The position numbers and the translations under genes are program-made. A model generated the notes under the pieces. That model worked only from the letters and a program-made list of their open reading frames with translations. It did no database searches and was not told the origin of the DNA. A stretch of DNA of 64,000 bases from JAYODW01 sp038116745 (lineage in GTDB: Bacteria; Pseudomonadota; Gammaproteobacteria; Ga0077536): contig JAYODW010000026.1 in NCBI GenBank assembly GCA_038116745.1, positions 10,560 through 74,559 on the forward strand, given 5' to 3'. How positions within the stretch are numbered: position 1 is the stretch's first letter; every line of letters begins with the position of its first letter. Shown here piece after piece: positions 50,186 through 57,998 of the stretch.

Positions 50186-51355
50186 TCAGGCCTCCTCCAG
50201 GAGCGGCTGCAAATCTGCAAGGACCGCGTAACCCAGACCCATGATCCAGCCGAGCAGGACGTCCTGGTGCGTCTTGCCGGCGCTGGCCACCCGGAACGCA
50301 GAGGCGATCAGATTCACCGCCACGCGGTAGGCATTGAAAATGCGGTAGTAGTCGAACACGGCTCTGTTGATCGGTAGCCCGCTGGCGCGTTCGTAGGCCG
50401 TGAAGAACTCCGCTTCGGGCAGCATGCCGCCGACCAGGTAGGTGTGGCCGTCTTCGGCGTAATGGCCAAGCGTCGCGAGACTGATCAGCGCGAGTTCCTC
50501 GTGCCGGTCACCGAGGTGGGCAAGCTCCCAGTCGAGCAGGCCCGTGATGCGGTCCGTCTCCGGGTCGAACAGGAAGTTGCCCCCGCGGTAGTCACCGTGA
50601 ATCATGGAGATCCGGTCGGGCTCCGGGCGGTGGTCGCGCAGCCAGCGCGCCGCATAGCGTATCAACGGGATTTCCTCACAGCAGTCCTCGTGCCAGACGC
50701 GCTCCCATTTGTTGAGCTGCCAGACGATCGCCGCATCGGGCGATACGGGTCGTTCAAACGAGGGCAGCGCGGCCGCACGCCAGTCCCAGGTATGAATGCG
50801 TGCGAGACACTCGATGAACTGCGGCGCGAGCGCCGGTCGATGGCGTGTCCCGAAGTCGATGCCGAGATTGGAGACGTTGGCGGCGACATCGGGTGGTTTG
50901 GTGACGCCCTCAACGAAACTGTAGACCAGTGCCGGATAGGGCAGGAAACGCGCGTCAGCATCAAGCCACAGCGCCTGCGGTGCGGGCACAACGCCCTCGA
51001 TCGCGCTGAGCAGTTCGAACTCCTGCCGACGACTCGTTTCAACCACTGAAGCAGCCGGCTCCATGCGCAGCACGCAGCGTCGACCGTCGCTGTCGCCGAG
51101 GCGGAACGCGAGCTGAATCTTTGACGCGCCGCCCGCGAGCCAGTGCGGCTGTTCGATGGTGATCGGCTCACCCTCAGCGTGCTCGATCAGCGCGCGCAGA
51201 CCCTCGACGAGGCGGGCCTGCGACACCGGCTCGTAAGCGGGACCAGGGCGCAGGCGCAGCTTGCGTGCCAGCACCGCGTCCATTTCCCGGTCGAGCGGGA
51301 AGCGAGTGCGCAGGGCGTCCGCCCATTCGGGGACGGGGTGGTGCTTACTGTCCAC
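50186..51355 (-). CDS. APH-family phosphotransferase (ACAD10/11-like kinase)
   Basis: 389 residues, GTG start at 51355. Aminoglycoside phosphotransferase/choline kinase fold: nucleotide loop HWLAGGASKIQLAFRL, hinge VYSFVEGV, catalytic MIHGDYRGGNFLFDPE (HxDxxxxN) and metal-binding GLLDWELAHLGD. This ACAD10/11-related group acts on hydroxyacyl-CoAs in characterised cases (for example LvaA in levulinate catabolism), not on antibiotics. The substrate here is inferred only from family and from acyl-CoA dehydrogenases elsewhere in the region. Confidence 0.85.
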   Translation of the reverse strand: MDSKHHPVPEWADALRTRFPLDREMDAVLARKLRLRPGPAYEPVSQARLVEGLRALIEHAEGEPITIEQPHWLAGGASKIQLAFRLGDSDGRRCVLRMEPAASVVETSRRQEFELLSAIEGVVPAPQALWLDADARFLPYPALVYSFVEGVTKPPDVAANVSNLGIDFGTRHRPALAPQFIECLARIHTWDWRAAALPSFERPVSPDAAIVWQLNKWERVWHEDCCEEIPLIRYAARWLRDHRPEPDRISMIHGDYRGGNFLFDPETDRITGLLDWELAHLGDRHEELALISLATLGHYAEDGHTYLVGGMLPEAEFFTAYERASGLPINRAVFDYYRIFNAYRVAVNLIASAFRVASAGKTHQDVLLGWIMGLGYAVLADLQPLLEEA

Positions 51356-51576
51356 GCTGACGTTCAGCCCTCGCTCGGCGCCATCCTGGATCGCGACCCT
51401 GGCATGCTAACGAAAACGCGGTCGGTGCGAACACGGTGACGTCGCCGTCGATCCTGTCGCCGCAACGCTGCAAGCTCGTGCGCGCAAAGCTCGCCCGGGC
51501 GGCTGCGTAAGCAGCGTTGTGATGGTGCCTGCTGCGGTTGCTCGATTCAGCGACCGCTGGCTGCTGGACGCATGGC

Positions 51577-51900
51577 TTAGGGCTGCGGACCCCAGGGAGC
51601 TGACACCAGAAGCTGGACGTCCTGTTTCTGGATCAGGGGTCGGATCTGAACCGCGAAGGCCATGAACGGCTCATCTGCGAACAGCCTTTTCCAGAAATCC
51701 CTTCGTGCCGCGTCGTCCTCGAAACGCCAGATGTGCATCAGCTGATGCAGCTCTCCGGTGTCGCTGACAAAGTAGCCGACGAGGTTCCTGCCGAACCCGC
51801 CCGCATCCAGAGCCGGCCATCCCAGTTCACTGTACAGCCGGATCACTTCAGGCATTTTGCCGACCATGACCGAATACGTTCGCTTCTCATAAACTGCCAT
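51577..51900 (-). CDS. NIPSNAP-family protein
   Basis: 107 residues from the second of two ATGs, with AAGGAG upstream. NIPSNAP ferredoxin-like fold: YEKRTYSVMVGKMPEVIRLY and LMHIWRFEDDAARRDFW. Members are small dimeric proteins, often in catabolic clusters, without a defined reaction. It sits between the kinase cassette and the hydrolase at 51961, all on the minus strand. Confidence 0.82.
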   Translation of the reverse strand: MAVYEKRTYSVMVGKMPEVIRLYSELGWPALDAGGFGRNLVGYFVSDTGELHQLMHIWRFEDDAARRDFWKRLFADEPFMAFAVQIRPLIQKQDVQLLVSAPWGPQP

Positions 51901-51960
51901 CATCAGACTCCTTTTTCAGGGGGCTATGGTCGCCCGGTTGTATGTCGCAGAGCGGGATTG

Positions 51961-52773
51961 TCAGTCCGCGAGCACGCCGTGGCGACGGCAGAAATCTGCG
52001 GTCGCGTCAGCAATCAGCTGCGGTGCCTCGAACATCGGATAGTGCCCGATCCCCGGAAGGTGCAGCGCTTCTCCCTGTGGCAGGGCGGCGACGGTTTCCT
52101 CGACCAGCTCGCGCGGCACCCAGAAATCGTCCTCGCCGCGGATGACCAGCAGTGGCCGCGAGACGGCGCGCAGGGCTGCGAGGACATCGTGACCGGCCCA
52201 GGCTTCCAGATCGCCAACAGCGCTGACCTGGGCATTTCGATGCTGCCAGCGCAGCTCCTGCCGCAGAGATTCAGGCGTCTCCCGGCCCAGTGATTCGATG
52301 GCCGCGCGCTCCATCATGTCCTGCCAGCCCGGGGCCCACGCCGGGTGTACCAGATGCGAAGGTCGGGGGAAGGTCGGTGAACGTCCCAGTCCTTCCATCG
52401 CGATCCCTGCCGCAATCTCCGACCAGTAATGGGCCGCGTAGTCGAGCGTGATATCGCCGCCGATTGAACAACCGGTGATGACCGGGTTTTCGAGGCCCAG
52501 AGCCTGCACGAAGGCATGCACAAATTCAGCATGCTCATGAATGCTGCGGTGCTGCGTCCAGTTCACCGGGTAGCTGCGCGAGTGACCGGGCAGGTCCAGC
52601 GCGTAAGCGTGAAAGCCGTGCGCCGCGTAGAGCGGCAGGATGTAGTGGTATTCGAGCGAGCTGGCGCCCGCCGTGTGTATACATACGAGTGGCTGACCAC
52701 TGCCGAGCTCGTCATAAAAGGTCCGCGTTCCGTTGACCTCGATGTAATGGCCGCAGATCGCTTCCGGGCTTGC
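51961..52773 (-). CDS. Alpha/beta hydrolase
   Basis: 270 residues from the ATG at 52773, which follows GAGGAG. PLVCIHTAGASSLEYHYI (oxyanion region), DLPGHSRSYP, the nucleophile elbow ITGCSIGGD (Ser in GCSIG), an acid in RGEDDFWVP and a His in LPGIGHYPMFEAP. A full catalytic triad is visible. Likely an esterase or C-C hydrolase of the local catabolic set; substrate unknown. Confidence 0.87.
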   Translation of the reverse strand, partial: ASPEAICGHYIEVNGTRTFYDELGSGQPLVCIHTAGASSLEYHYILPLYAAHGFHAYALDLPGHSRSYPVNWTQHRSIHEHAEFVHAFVQALGLENPVITGCSIGGDITLDYAAHYWSEIAAGIAMEGLGRSPTFPRPSHLVHPAWAPGWQDMMERAAIESLGRETPESLRQELRWQHRNAQVSAVGDLEAWAGHDVLAALRAVSRPLLVIRGEDDFWVPRELVEETVAALPQGEALHLPGIGHYPMFEAPQLIADATADFCRRHGVLAD

Positions 52774-52807
52774 CATTTTGATTCTCCTCAATCGGGTTGC
52801 AGGGTTG

Positions 52808-53230
52808 TCAGGCAGCGACTGCGCGCAGGGTATAAGCGAGTTCGAAGGTAGCCTCGGTCAGGCGTCCTGCCTCGACCAGGTTGCCCTCGATGCGGATATC
52901 GCAGTGCGGTTCGCCCACCCGCGTGAGCTCAGGGTCATCATCGAAGCGTCGCTTGCCCGGGTAGGTGAGATCGGCCCAGGTACGTTCACCGGAGAGCAGC
53001 AGCTTCCAGGCGGCGGCAGTGCCGCACAGCTTGAAGGTGTAGCCGAACGCTGACGGGGTCGACTGGTGGTCAATCACCTTCCCCTTGTAAATTTTGAGCC
53101 ACAGACAGTCGCTGTCGACTTCGAGCTGGATTGAACCGTCAAATACCGTCGTCTGAGTGACGAAAGCCGGGTTGGCGTTCAGCGCTGCCACGAACTTCTG
53201 CTGCAGGGTCGGGTCGGAGAGAAAAGACAT
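52808..53230 (-). CDS. SCP2-like sterol carrier domain protein
   Basis: 140 residues from the ATG at 53230 with GGAG eight bases upstream. Short SCP2-type fold: FDGSIQLEVDSDCLWLKIYKG, then WKLLLSGERTWADLTYPGKRRF. Members bind lipids or acyl-CoAs. It is 34 bases upstream of the hydrolase gene on the same strand, so the two probably share a transcript. Confidence 0.65.
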   Translation of the reverse strand: MSFLSDPTLQQKFVAALNANPAFVTQTTVFDGSIQLEVDSDCLWLKIYKGKVIDHQSTPSAFGYTFKLCGTAAAWKLLLSGERTWADLTYPGKRRFDDDPELTRVGEPHCDIRIEGNLVEAGRLTEATFELAYTLRAVAA

Positions 53231-53410
53231 GCGTGACTCCATCAGGCCTGTCGTTCAGGCGGTCGTCATTGTCGGGGGCGGTGCTCTCCCAGGCAATGTC
53301 GGGCGCGGCGCCCTCGCGCCCTCCCGCTGACGTGGAGGGGCGGGTGCCCTGCGACGCAATTTGTAATAACGTTTTGCCATACCAGCAGGCCGAAGGATTG
53401 AGGAGAGGTG

Positions 53411-53998
53411 ATGCGCGTCTGGATCGCTGCCGTACTGAGCATTTTTATGGCGACCGTTTACGCCCAGAGCGGCGCTGAACGCAGCTACAGTCTGTCTGAC
53501 GACAACGCGCTGTGGGACGAGGCAGAGCTGGTCGAGGACCGTTATCAGGAAGCGCCTGTCGATTGGTACGGGGTTAACGACAACGCGCTTAAAACGACGC
53601 TGTATTTCCCGTGCAAGCCGGACGACGCGCCGGCGCGCGTGGAAGGGCACCGGTCAGCCCAGTTTTCCTGCAATTTCGGCGACCGTATTTATGTCGCAAA
53701 CATCCAGGCCAACCATTTGCCGAATATCGATATGCAGCTCAAGTTTCTTATCGGTGCAGTGCGGGACGTGACGAAAAGTCTGCAGCAGGCTGGTGTCGCG
53801 CCCACAGTGGAGCCGATCAAGCGGGTGATTTACGGCGATGCGCGCGGTCGGCAGGTGCGCATTATTTCCGCGGATGTGGAAATGGAGATGCGCCTGCTTT
53901 ATCGGCCGGGTTTTATCCTGATGCTCGGTGTACGCGACGAACCCGGTCAGCTGACGGAAAGCCAGGATCCCTTCTTCAACGCCGTGAAAATCAAGTAG
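53411..53998 (+). CDS. Secreted protein of unknown function
   Basis: 195 residues from the ATG at 53411 behind GAGGAGAGG. A signal peptide (1-18, ending VYAQS) and then a mixed alpha/beta body with two Cys (FPCKPDD and FSCNFGD) that could form a disulfide. Tail KIK after SQDPFFNAV. No family recognised. It is convergent with the Cys-rich secreted gene at 54025 and starts a plus-strand run. Confidence 0.75.
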   Translation: MRVWIAAVLSIFMATVYAQSGAERSYSLSDDNALWDEAELVEDRYQEAPVDWYGVNDNALKTTLYFPCKPDDAPARVEGHRSAQFSCNFGDRIYVANIQANHLPNIDMQLKFLIGAVRDVTKSLQQAGVAPTVEPIKRVIYGDARGRQVRIISADVEMEMRLLYRPGFILMLGVRDEPGQLTESQDPFFNAVKIK

Positions 53999-54024
53999 CC
54001 GACGAGGCAGCTTCGCTCTACGGG

Positions 54025-54390
54025 TCAGAGTGTGACGCAGCGCCCTTCGAGGCCGGTTGAAACACACTCCTGACCCGCCGGACAGTCCCCGGTAACGATA
54101 CAGGGCCCCCCAATGGCTTTCCCCGGCATCTGTTGCCGGATGATCTGTTCCGGGTCGCCGAGAATTTCATAGGCCTCCGGCGATACGGTTGGCATCGGGT
54201 CGGGTTGCAAGGCTGGTGCAGCGTCAGCAGCGCGGCCGGCGCCGCCGTAACACACACCGCTCGCGCGTTTTTCGCGCTTGATGCAGGTTGCGCCGGGGCC
54301 GCAGTCCGCGTCCTCGTCACACGCCAGGCTCGGCCCTGAAAGACAGCACAGCGTCAGGGTGAAACCGATGATGTGATGAGCCCGTAACAT
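54025..54390 (-). CDS. Secreted Cys-rich protein with a duplicated four-Cys module
   Basis: 121 residues. Signal peptide 1-23 (LCCLSGPSLA). Directly after it comes C-x5-C-x5-C-x10-C (CDEDADCGPGATC...C), then a Pro/Ala linker, and at the C-terminus C-x5-C-x5-C-x8-C (CIVTGDCPAGQEC...C). The two modules are clear repeats, of a compact disulfide-knot type seen in secreted proteins. SLAC is not a good lipobox, so periplasmic or secreted release is more likely than lipidation. No family name or function recognised. Confidence 0.7.
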   Translation of the reverse strand: MLRAHHIIGFTLTLCCLSGPSLACDEDADCGPGATCIKREKRASGVCYGGAGRAADAAPALQPDPMPTVSPEAYEILGDPEQIIRQQMPGKAIGGPCIVTGDCPAGQECVSTGLEGRCVTL

Positions 54391-54523
54391 GCTGCGCAGT
54401 CTGAAGGTGAGCGAAGCGGCAGGTTAACCTGTTCCCGCCCGCCCGCAAACCGGACTTCAGCGGCGTGGCAAAGCGGCCCGGCTCTGGCATCCTGCGTCGC
54501 ATGGCATGTTCTGACTGTTAGTA

Positions 54524-55204
54524 ATGACGGCGGTGCTCACCCACCGCAGAGCGCGCCTGGCCCTGCAGGCGGTGCTTGTTGCGGGTGCATGTGCGGCGGT
54601 GGTCAAGATGCAGTGGCTGAATGCCCTCGCCACTGCGGCTATCGTGCTGTTGACCTTGGTACCGGTGCTCGTCCAGAAGCGCTACGAGGTATTCCTGCCA
54701 CCGCAGCTCGAGCTGCTCGCGAGTGCGTTCATTGTTGCGGCGCTGTTCCTGGGCGAAGTGCACGGCTACTACACGCGGTTCTGGTGGTGGGACCTGGTTC
54801 TGCATGTCAGTTCCGGCGTACTGCTTGGCATTGTCGGGTTCCTTCTGACCCACGTCCTGAACGAAATCGAAGAGATCGGTCTGAGCATGCGACCCGGCTT
54901 CGTCGCCCTGTTTGCCTTTCTTTTCGCGCTCGGCTGCGGTGCGCTGTGGGAGGTGTTCGAGTTCTCCATGGATCGGCTTTTGGGTACGACGATGCAGAAG
55001 CCAACGCCGTCAGATCCCTCCGGTCTGACGGACACCATGTCCGATCTGATGGTCGACGCGATCGGCGCCGCGGTGATCGCGGTCCTGGGCTACACCTATA
55101 TCCGTCGGCCGGACGAGGAATCTTTTCTGGAACGCTGGATCCGCGCTTTCGTGCGCGCCAATCCGCGGCTGTTCCGGCGCGGGCGTCGCCGCAGCCGACG
55201 CTGA
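54524..55204 (+). CDS. DUF2238/YjdF-like membrane protein
   Basis: 226 residues with about six membrane helices. LHVSSGVLLGIVGFLLTHVL, LFAFLFALGCGALWEVFEF and a late DTMSDLMVDAIGAAVIAVLG carry the conserved Glu/Asp residues of the YjdF/DUF2238 family. The C-terminal 25 residues are Arg-rich and probably cytoplasmic. Function unknown. It is 115 bases upstream of the kinase gene. Confidence 0.8.
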   Translation: MTAVLTHRRARLALQAVLVAGACAAVVKMQWLNALATAAIVLLTLVPVLVQKRYEVFLPPQLELLASAFIVAALFLGEVHGYYTRFWWWDLVLHVSSGVLLGIVGFLLTHVLNEIEEIGLSMRPGFVALFAFLFALGCGALWEVFEFSMDRLLGTTMQKPTPSDPSGLTDTMSDLMVDAIGAAVIAVLGYTYIRRPDEESFLERWIRAFVRANPRLFRRGRRRSRR

Positions 55205-55319
55205 GTCCGGGCAAATACTTTTCGAGCGGTGCGGTGGCGAGCCGCAGCAACCGTGGAAGCTGCGCCGCGTTACCATGTGCGCCCGGCGGTGTGACCTCCG
55301 GCAGCAGCATGGAACAGGA

Positions 55320-56180
55320 ATGAACGGAAGTTATATCGGACGGTATCGTATTGAGGGCACGCTCGGAGAAGGCGCGTCCGGGATAGTGCACCGCGCCTAT
55401 GACCCTCTGATGGATCGCACGGTCGCGATCAAATCGGTGAAGTCTGAGGCTATGAATGAAAGCGAGATCGCGCGGGCGGTCTCAGAGTTCCACCACGAGG
55501 CGCGGATCGCGGGCAAATACGCGCACGACAACATCGTTACGATCTATGACGTTGTGACCTACGCCAATCTTGATCACATCGTGATGGAGTACGTGGCCGG
55601 GCGCTCGATCCTCGACTACCTCATTTCGACCGGTCCGATGGCAGTCGATGAGACGCTGGCCGTCGTGCACAAGTGCGCAGTGGCCCTCGCCTATATCCAC
55701 TATCACGGTGTGATACATCGGGATGTGAAGCCGGGCAACATCATGTACCACCCGGCGCAGAGGATAGTGAAGCTGATGGATTTCAGCGTTGCGCATAACA
55801 TCGAGGAGACGCCTATCCCGGATATCGGCACCATCGCCTATATGGCGCCTGAGCATTTCGATAAACGTCGGCGCATCACGCAGCTGACCGATATTTTCGC
55901 GCTCGGCTCAACGATGTACAGAATGCTGGCTAAGCGCTATCCCTTTACCCGGGACAACACGGCCTACCAGATCTTGCATCTGGACCCGGTCCCGGTTGAA
56001 CAGATCCGTCCTGAGATCCCGACGGCGGTCAGCGCGATTGTGAACCGCGCCATGGCCAAGGCTGATGCAGATCGCTACCAGTCGGCCGCAGAGTGCGCGC
56101 TCGAGGTCGAGCAGGTAATGCATGAGCTGTATCCCGGGTCCGACCTCATGGACCCGTCGGACCAATATCTGCGCCGCTGA
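55320..56180 (+). CDS. Ser/Thr protein kinase (Hanks type) with DFS instead of DFG
   Basis: 286 residues from the ATG at 55320 (ACAGGA just upstream); an earlier frame to 55275 is not supported. Kinase motifs: glycine loop LGEGASGIVHRAY, AIK lysine, catalytic HRDVKPGNIMY, then DFSVAHNI where DFG is expected, and YMAPEHF. The Asp is kept, so metal binding may survive, but the loss of Gly is unusual. No membrane or sensor domain follows. Alternative: a weakly active or regulatory kinase. Confidence 0.85.
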   Translation: MNGSYIGRYRIEGTLGEGASGIVHRAYDPLMDRTVAIKSVKSEAMNESEIARAVSEFHHEARIAGKYAHDNIVTIYDVVTYANLDHIVMEYVAGRSILDYLISTGPMAVDETLAVVHKCAVALAYIHYHGVIHRDVKPGNIMYHPAQRIVKLMDFSVAHNIEETPIPDIGTIAYMAPEHFDKRRRITQLTDIFALGSTMYRMLAKRYPFTRDNTAYQILHLDPVPVEQIRPEIPTAVSAIVNRAMAKADADRYQSAAECALEVEQVMHELYPGSDLMDPSDQYLRR

Positions 56181-56192
56181 GGTCCCCGGCGC

Positions 56193-56840
56193 TCACCGCG
56201 CCCGACGGTAGTCAGGGTCTTCGAGACCCGGCATCGAGATGAACCCCGGCAGCTTTTTAAACCGTGCGATCCACGCTTCCACCGCGGGATAGGGCGCAAG
56301 CTCGATCTCTCCCATAGGCGCAAGAGCGACGTAGGGAAATACCGCGACGTCCGCGATGGTGGGGCGATTGCATGCCAGCCAGCTGTGGTCCTCCAGGTGC
56401 GCGTCGAGAATCTGCAGGGAGCGCTGCGCGCGCAGACGCGCGGACGCAGCTTCGTGGGGAAAGTCGGCCGGCAGGCCGTTGGCGGGTATGCCGAACGACA
56501 CCAGCGCCCGCGCCGTAAAGACGCCGTACTGGATCCAGCTCGCGGCGAATGCCAGCCATTCGGTCATATCGCCCTGCTCGCCGGGGTCAGCTGACCACCA
56601 GGGCAGTGGACCATGATTTGCAGCGAGATAGACCAGAATAGCCGCCGAGTCGCGCAGCACGCGGCCGTTGTCCTCCAGGGCGGGTACCTCGCCGCGCGGG
56701 TTGACGGCCAGATAAGCGTCCTGATGCTGTTCATCAAGCATCAGGTCTATCTGCTGCTCTTCACAGTCGATGGCAAGAAAAGACAACAACAAACGGACTT
56801 TGTAGCTGTTGCCTGATTCGGCGTGGGTGTAGAGCTTCAT
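56193..56840 (-). CDS. Glutathione S-transferase
   Basis: 215 residues. Thioredoxin-like N-domain (MKLYTHAESGNSYKVRLLL; NPRGEVPALEDNGRVLRDS with the cis-Pro glutathione site) and an all-helical C-domain. A cytosolic GST with no closer class evident. Convergent with the kinase gene and divergent from hslO. Confidence 0.88.
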   Translation of the reverse strand: MKLYTHAESGNSYKVRLLLSFLAIDCEEQQIDLMLDEQHQDAYLAVNPRGEVPALEDNGRVLRDSAAILVYLAANHGPLPWWSADPGEQGDMTEWLAFAASWIQYGVFTARALVSFGIPANGLPADFPHEAASARLRAQRSLQILDAHLEDHSWLACNRPTIADVAVFPYVALAPMGEIELAPYPAVEAWIARFKKLPGFISMPGLEDPDYRRAR

Positions 56841-56942
56841 AGGGTGCGTCTGCCTGGATTTGTGAAGAGACTCCGCGGTGCCGGTTCAAGTGCTACCGGC
56901 CGGCCGCGGTGCAGGCCGGGCCTGTGTTAGCCTCAAGTCTAC

Positions 56943-57962
56943 GTGACGGCTGCGTATGCCGACGCGCCCCAACCTGGAGAAGCCGGCATCTCAAGCTCAC
57001 CCGTGCAGGACGTACTGCATCCCTTTCTTTTCACGGGCCTGCCCGTGCGCGGCGCGCTGGTCCAGGTCTCCACGGGTTGGCGCGAGGTGCTTAAACGCCG
57101 CGAAGGCGCAGGTGCCTTTCCGCTGCCGGTTGAGGCCCTGCTCGGCGAAATGGTGGCGGCAGGGATCCTCATGTTTTCGAGTATCAAGTTTGACGGCCGG
57201 CTGATTCTCCAGCTGCACGGCGACGGGCCGCTGAAGCTGGGAGTGGTCGAAGTGTCTACCGGGCTGCGATTCCGCGCCACAGCGCGCATCGACGGCACTG
57301 TGCTGGATGGCATGACCTTGCCGACCCTTGCCAATCAGGGCCGCCAGGGACGCTGTGCCATCACCCTGGACCCAAGCAAACGGCAGGCGGGCTCCCTGCC
57401 CTACCAGGGGATCGTGCCGCTGTTTGATGACAGCGGGCGTTCGGTCGAACAGCTGGCGAGCGCGCTTGAACATTACATGCTGCAGTCCGAGCAGCTCGAC
57501 ACACGTCTAGTGCTGGCTGCTGATGAGAGCTGCGCCGCAGGTCTGCTGCTGCAGCGGATGCCCACCGTGGGCGGCCGCGCCCTGGGGCATGATGAAAATG
57601 AAGCACAGATTGGTCGGAATGAGGACTTCAACCGTATCGCTACACTGGGCAGCACGGTGACGCCGGCGGAGCTTCTGCAGCTTGATCCCGATACCTTGCT
57701 CCGGCGTCTGTTCTGGGAAGAGCCGCTTGAACGTTTCGCCCCCCGGGCGCTCGACTTCGAGTGCTCCTGCGGTCGTGAACGTGTCCGAGACATGCTCGTC
57801 GGCCTGGGACAGACAGAGGTTGAGGATATTCTGGCCGAGCAGGGCCAGGTAGAGGTAGGGTGTGATTTCTGCGGCAACAGCTATCGGTTTGATGCGGTCG
57901 ACGTTGGTGACATGTTCACAGCCGACCTCGATCAGGGTGGCGCTACCACGCGGTTACAGTAG
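56943..57962 (+). CDS. hslO: HslO/Hsp33, redox-regulated chaperone
   Basis: 339 residues from GTG at 56943. N-terminal chaperone domain (FKFDGRLILQLHGDGPL-like stretch) and a C-terminal zinc switch: CSCGRERVRDMLVGLG and CDFCGN (CxC...CxxC). Oxidation releases zinc and activates the chaperone. About 40 residues longer than E. coli Hsp33, mainly at the N-terminus, so a later start may be real. Confidence 0.92.
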   Translation: MTAAYADAPQPGEAGISSSPVQDVLHPFLFTGLPVRGALVQVSTGWREVLKRREGAGAFPLPVEALLGEMVAAGILMFSSIKFDGRLILQLHGDGPLKLGVVEVSTGLRFRATARIDGTVLDGMTLPTLANQGRQGRCAITLDPSKRQAGSLPYQGIVPLFDDSGRSVEQLASALEHYMLQSEQLDTRLVLAADESCAAGLLLQRMPTVGGRALGHDENEAQIGRNEDFNRIATLGSTVTPAELLQLDPDTLLRRLFWEEPLERFAPRALDFECSCGRERVRDMLVGLGQTEVEDILAEQGQVEVGCDFCGNSYRFDAVDVGDMFTADLDQGGATTRLQ

Positions 57963-57998
57963 ACGCGGCGCAGGGTGTCATCGACCAGGCGGCGATCC

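Noticed and set aside
50186..51355. Antibiotic-resistance phosphotransferase
   Set aside because: The APH fold is shared by the ACAD10/11-type kinases and the neighbourhood is lipid-like catabolism, so resistance is not the likely role.
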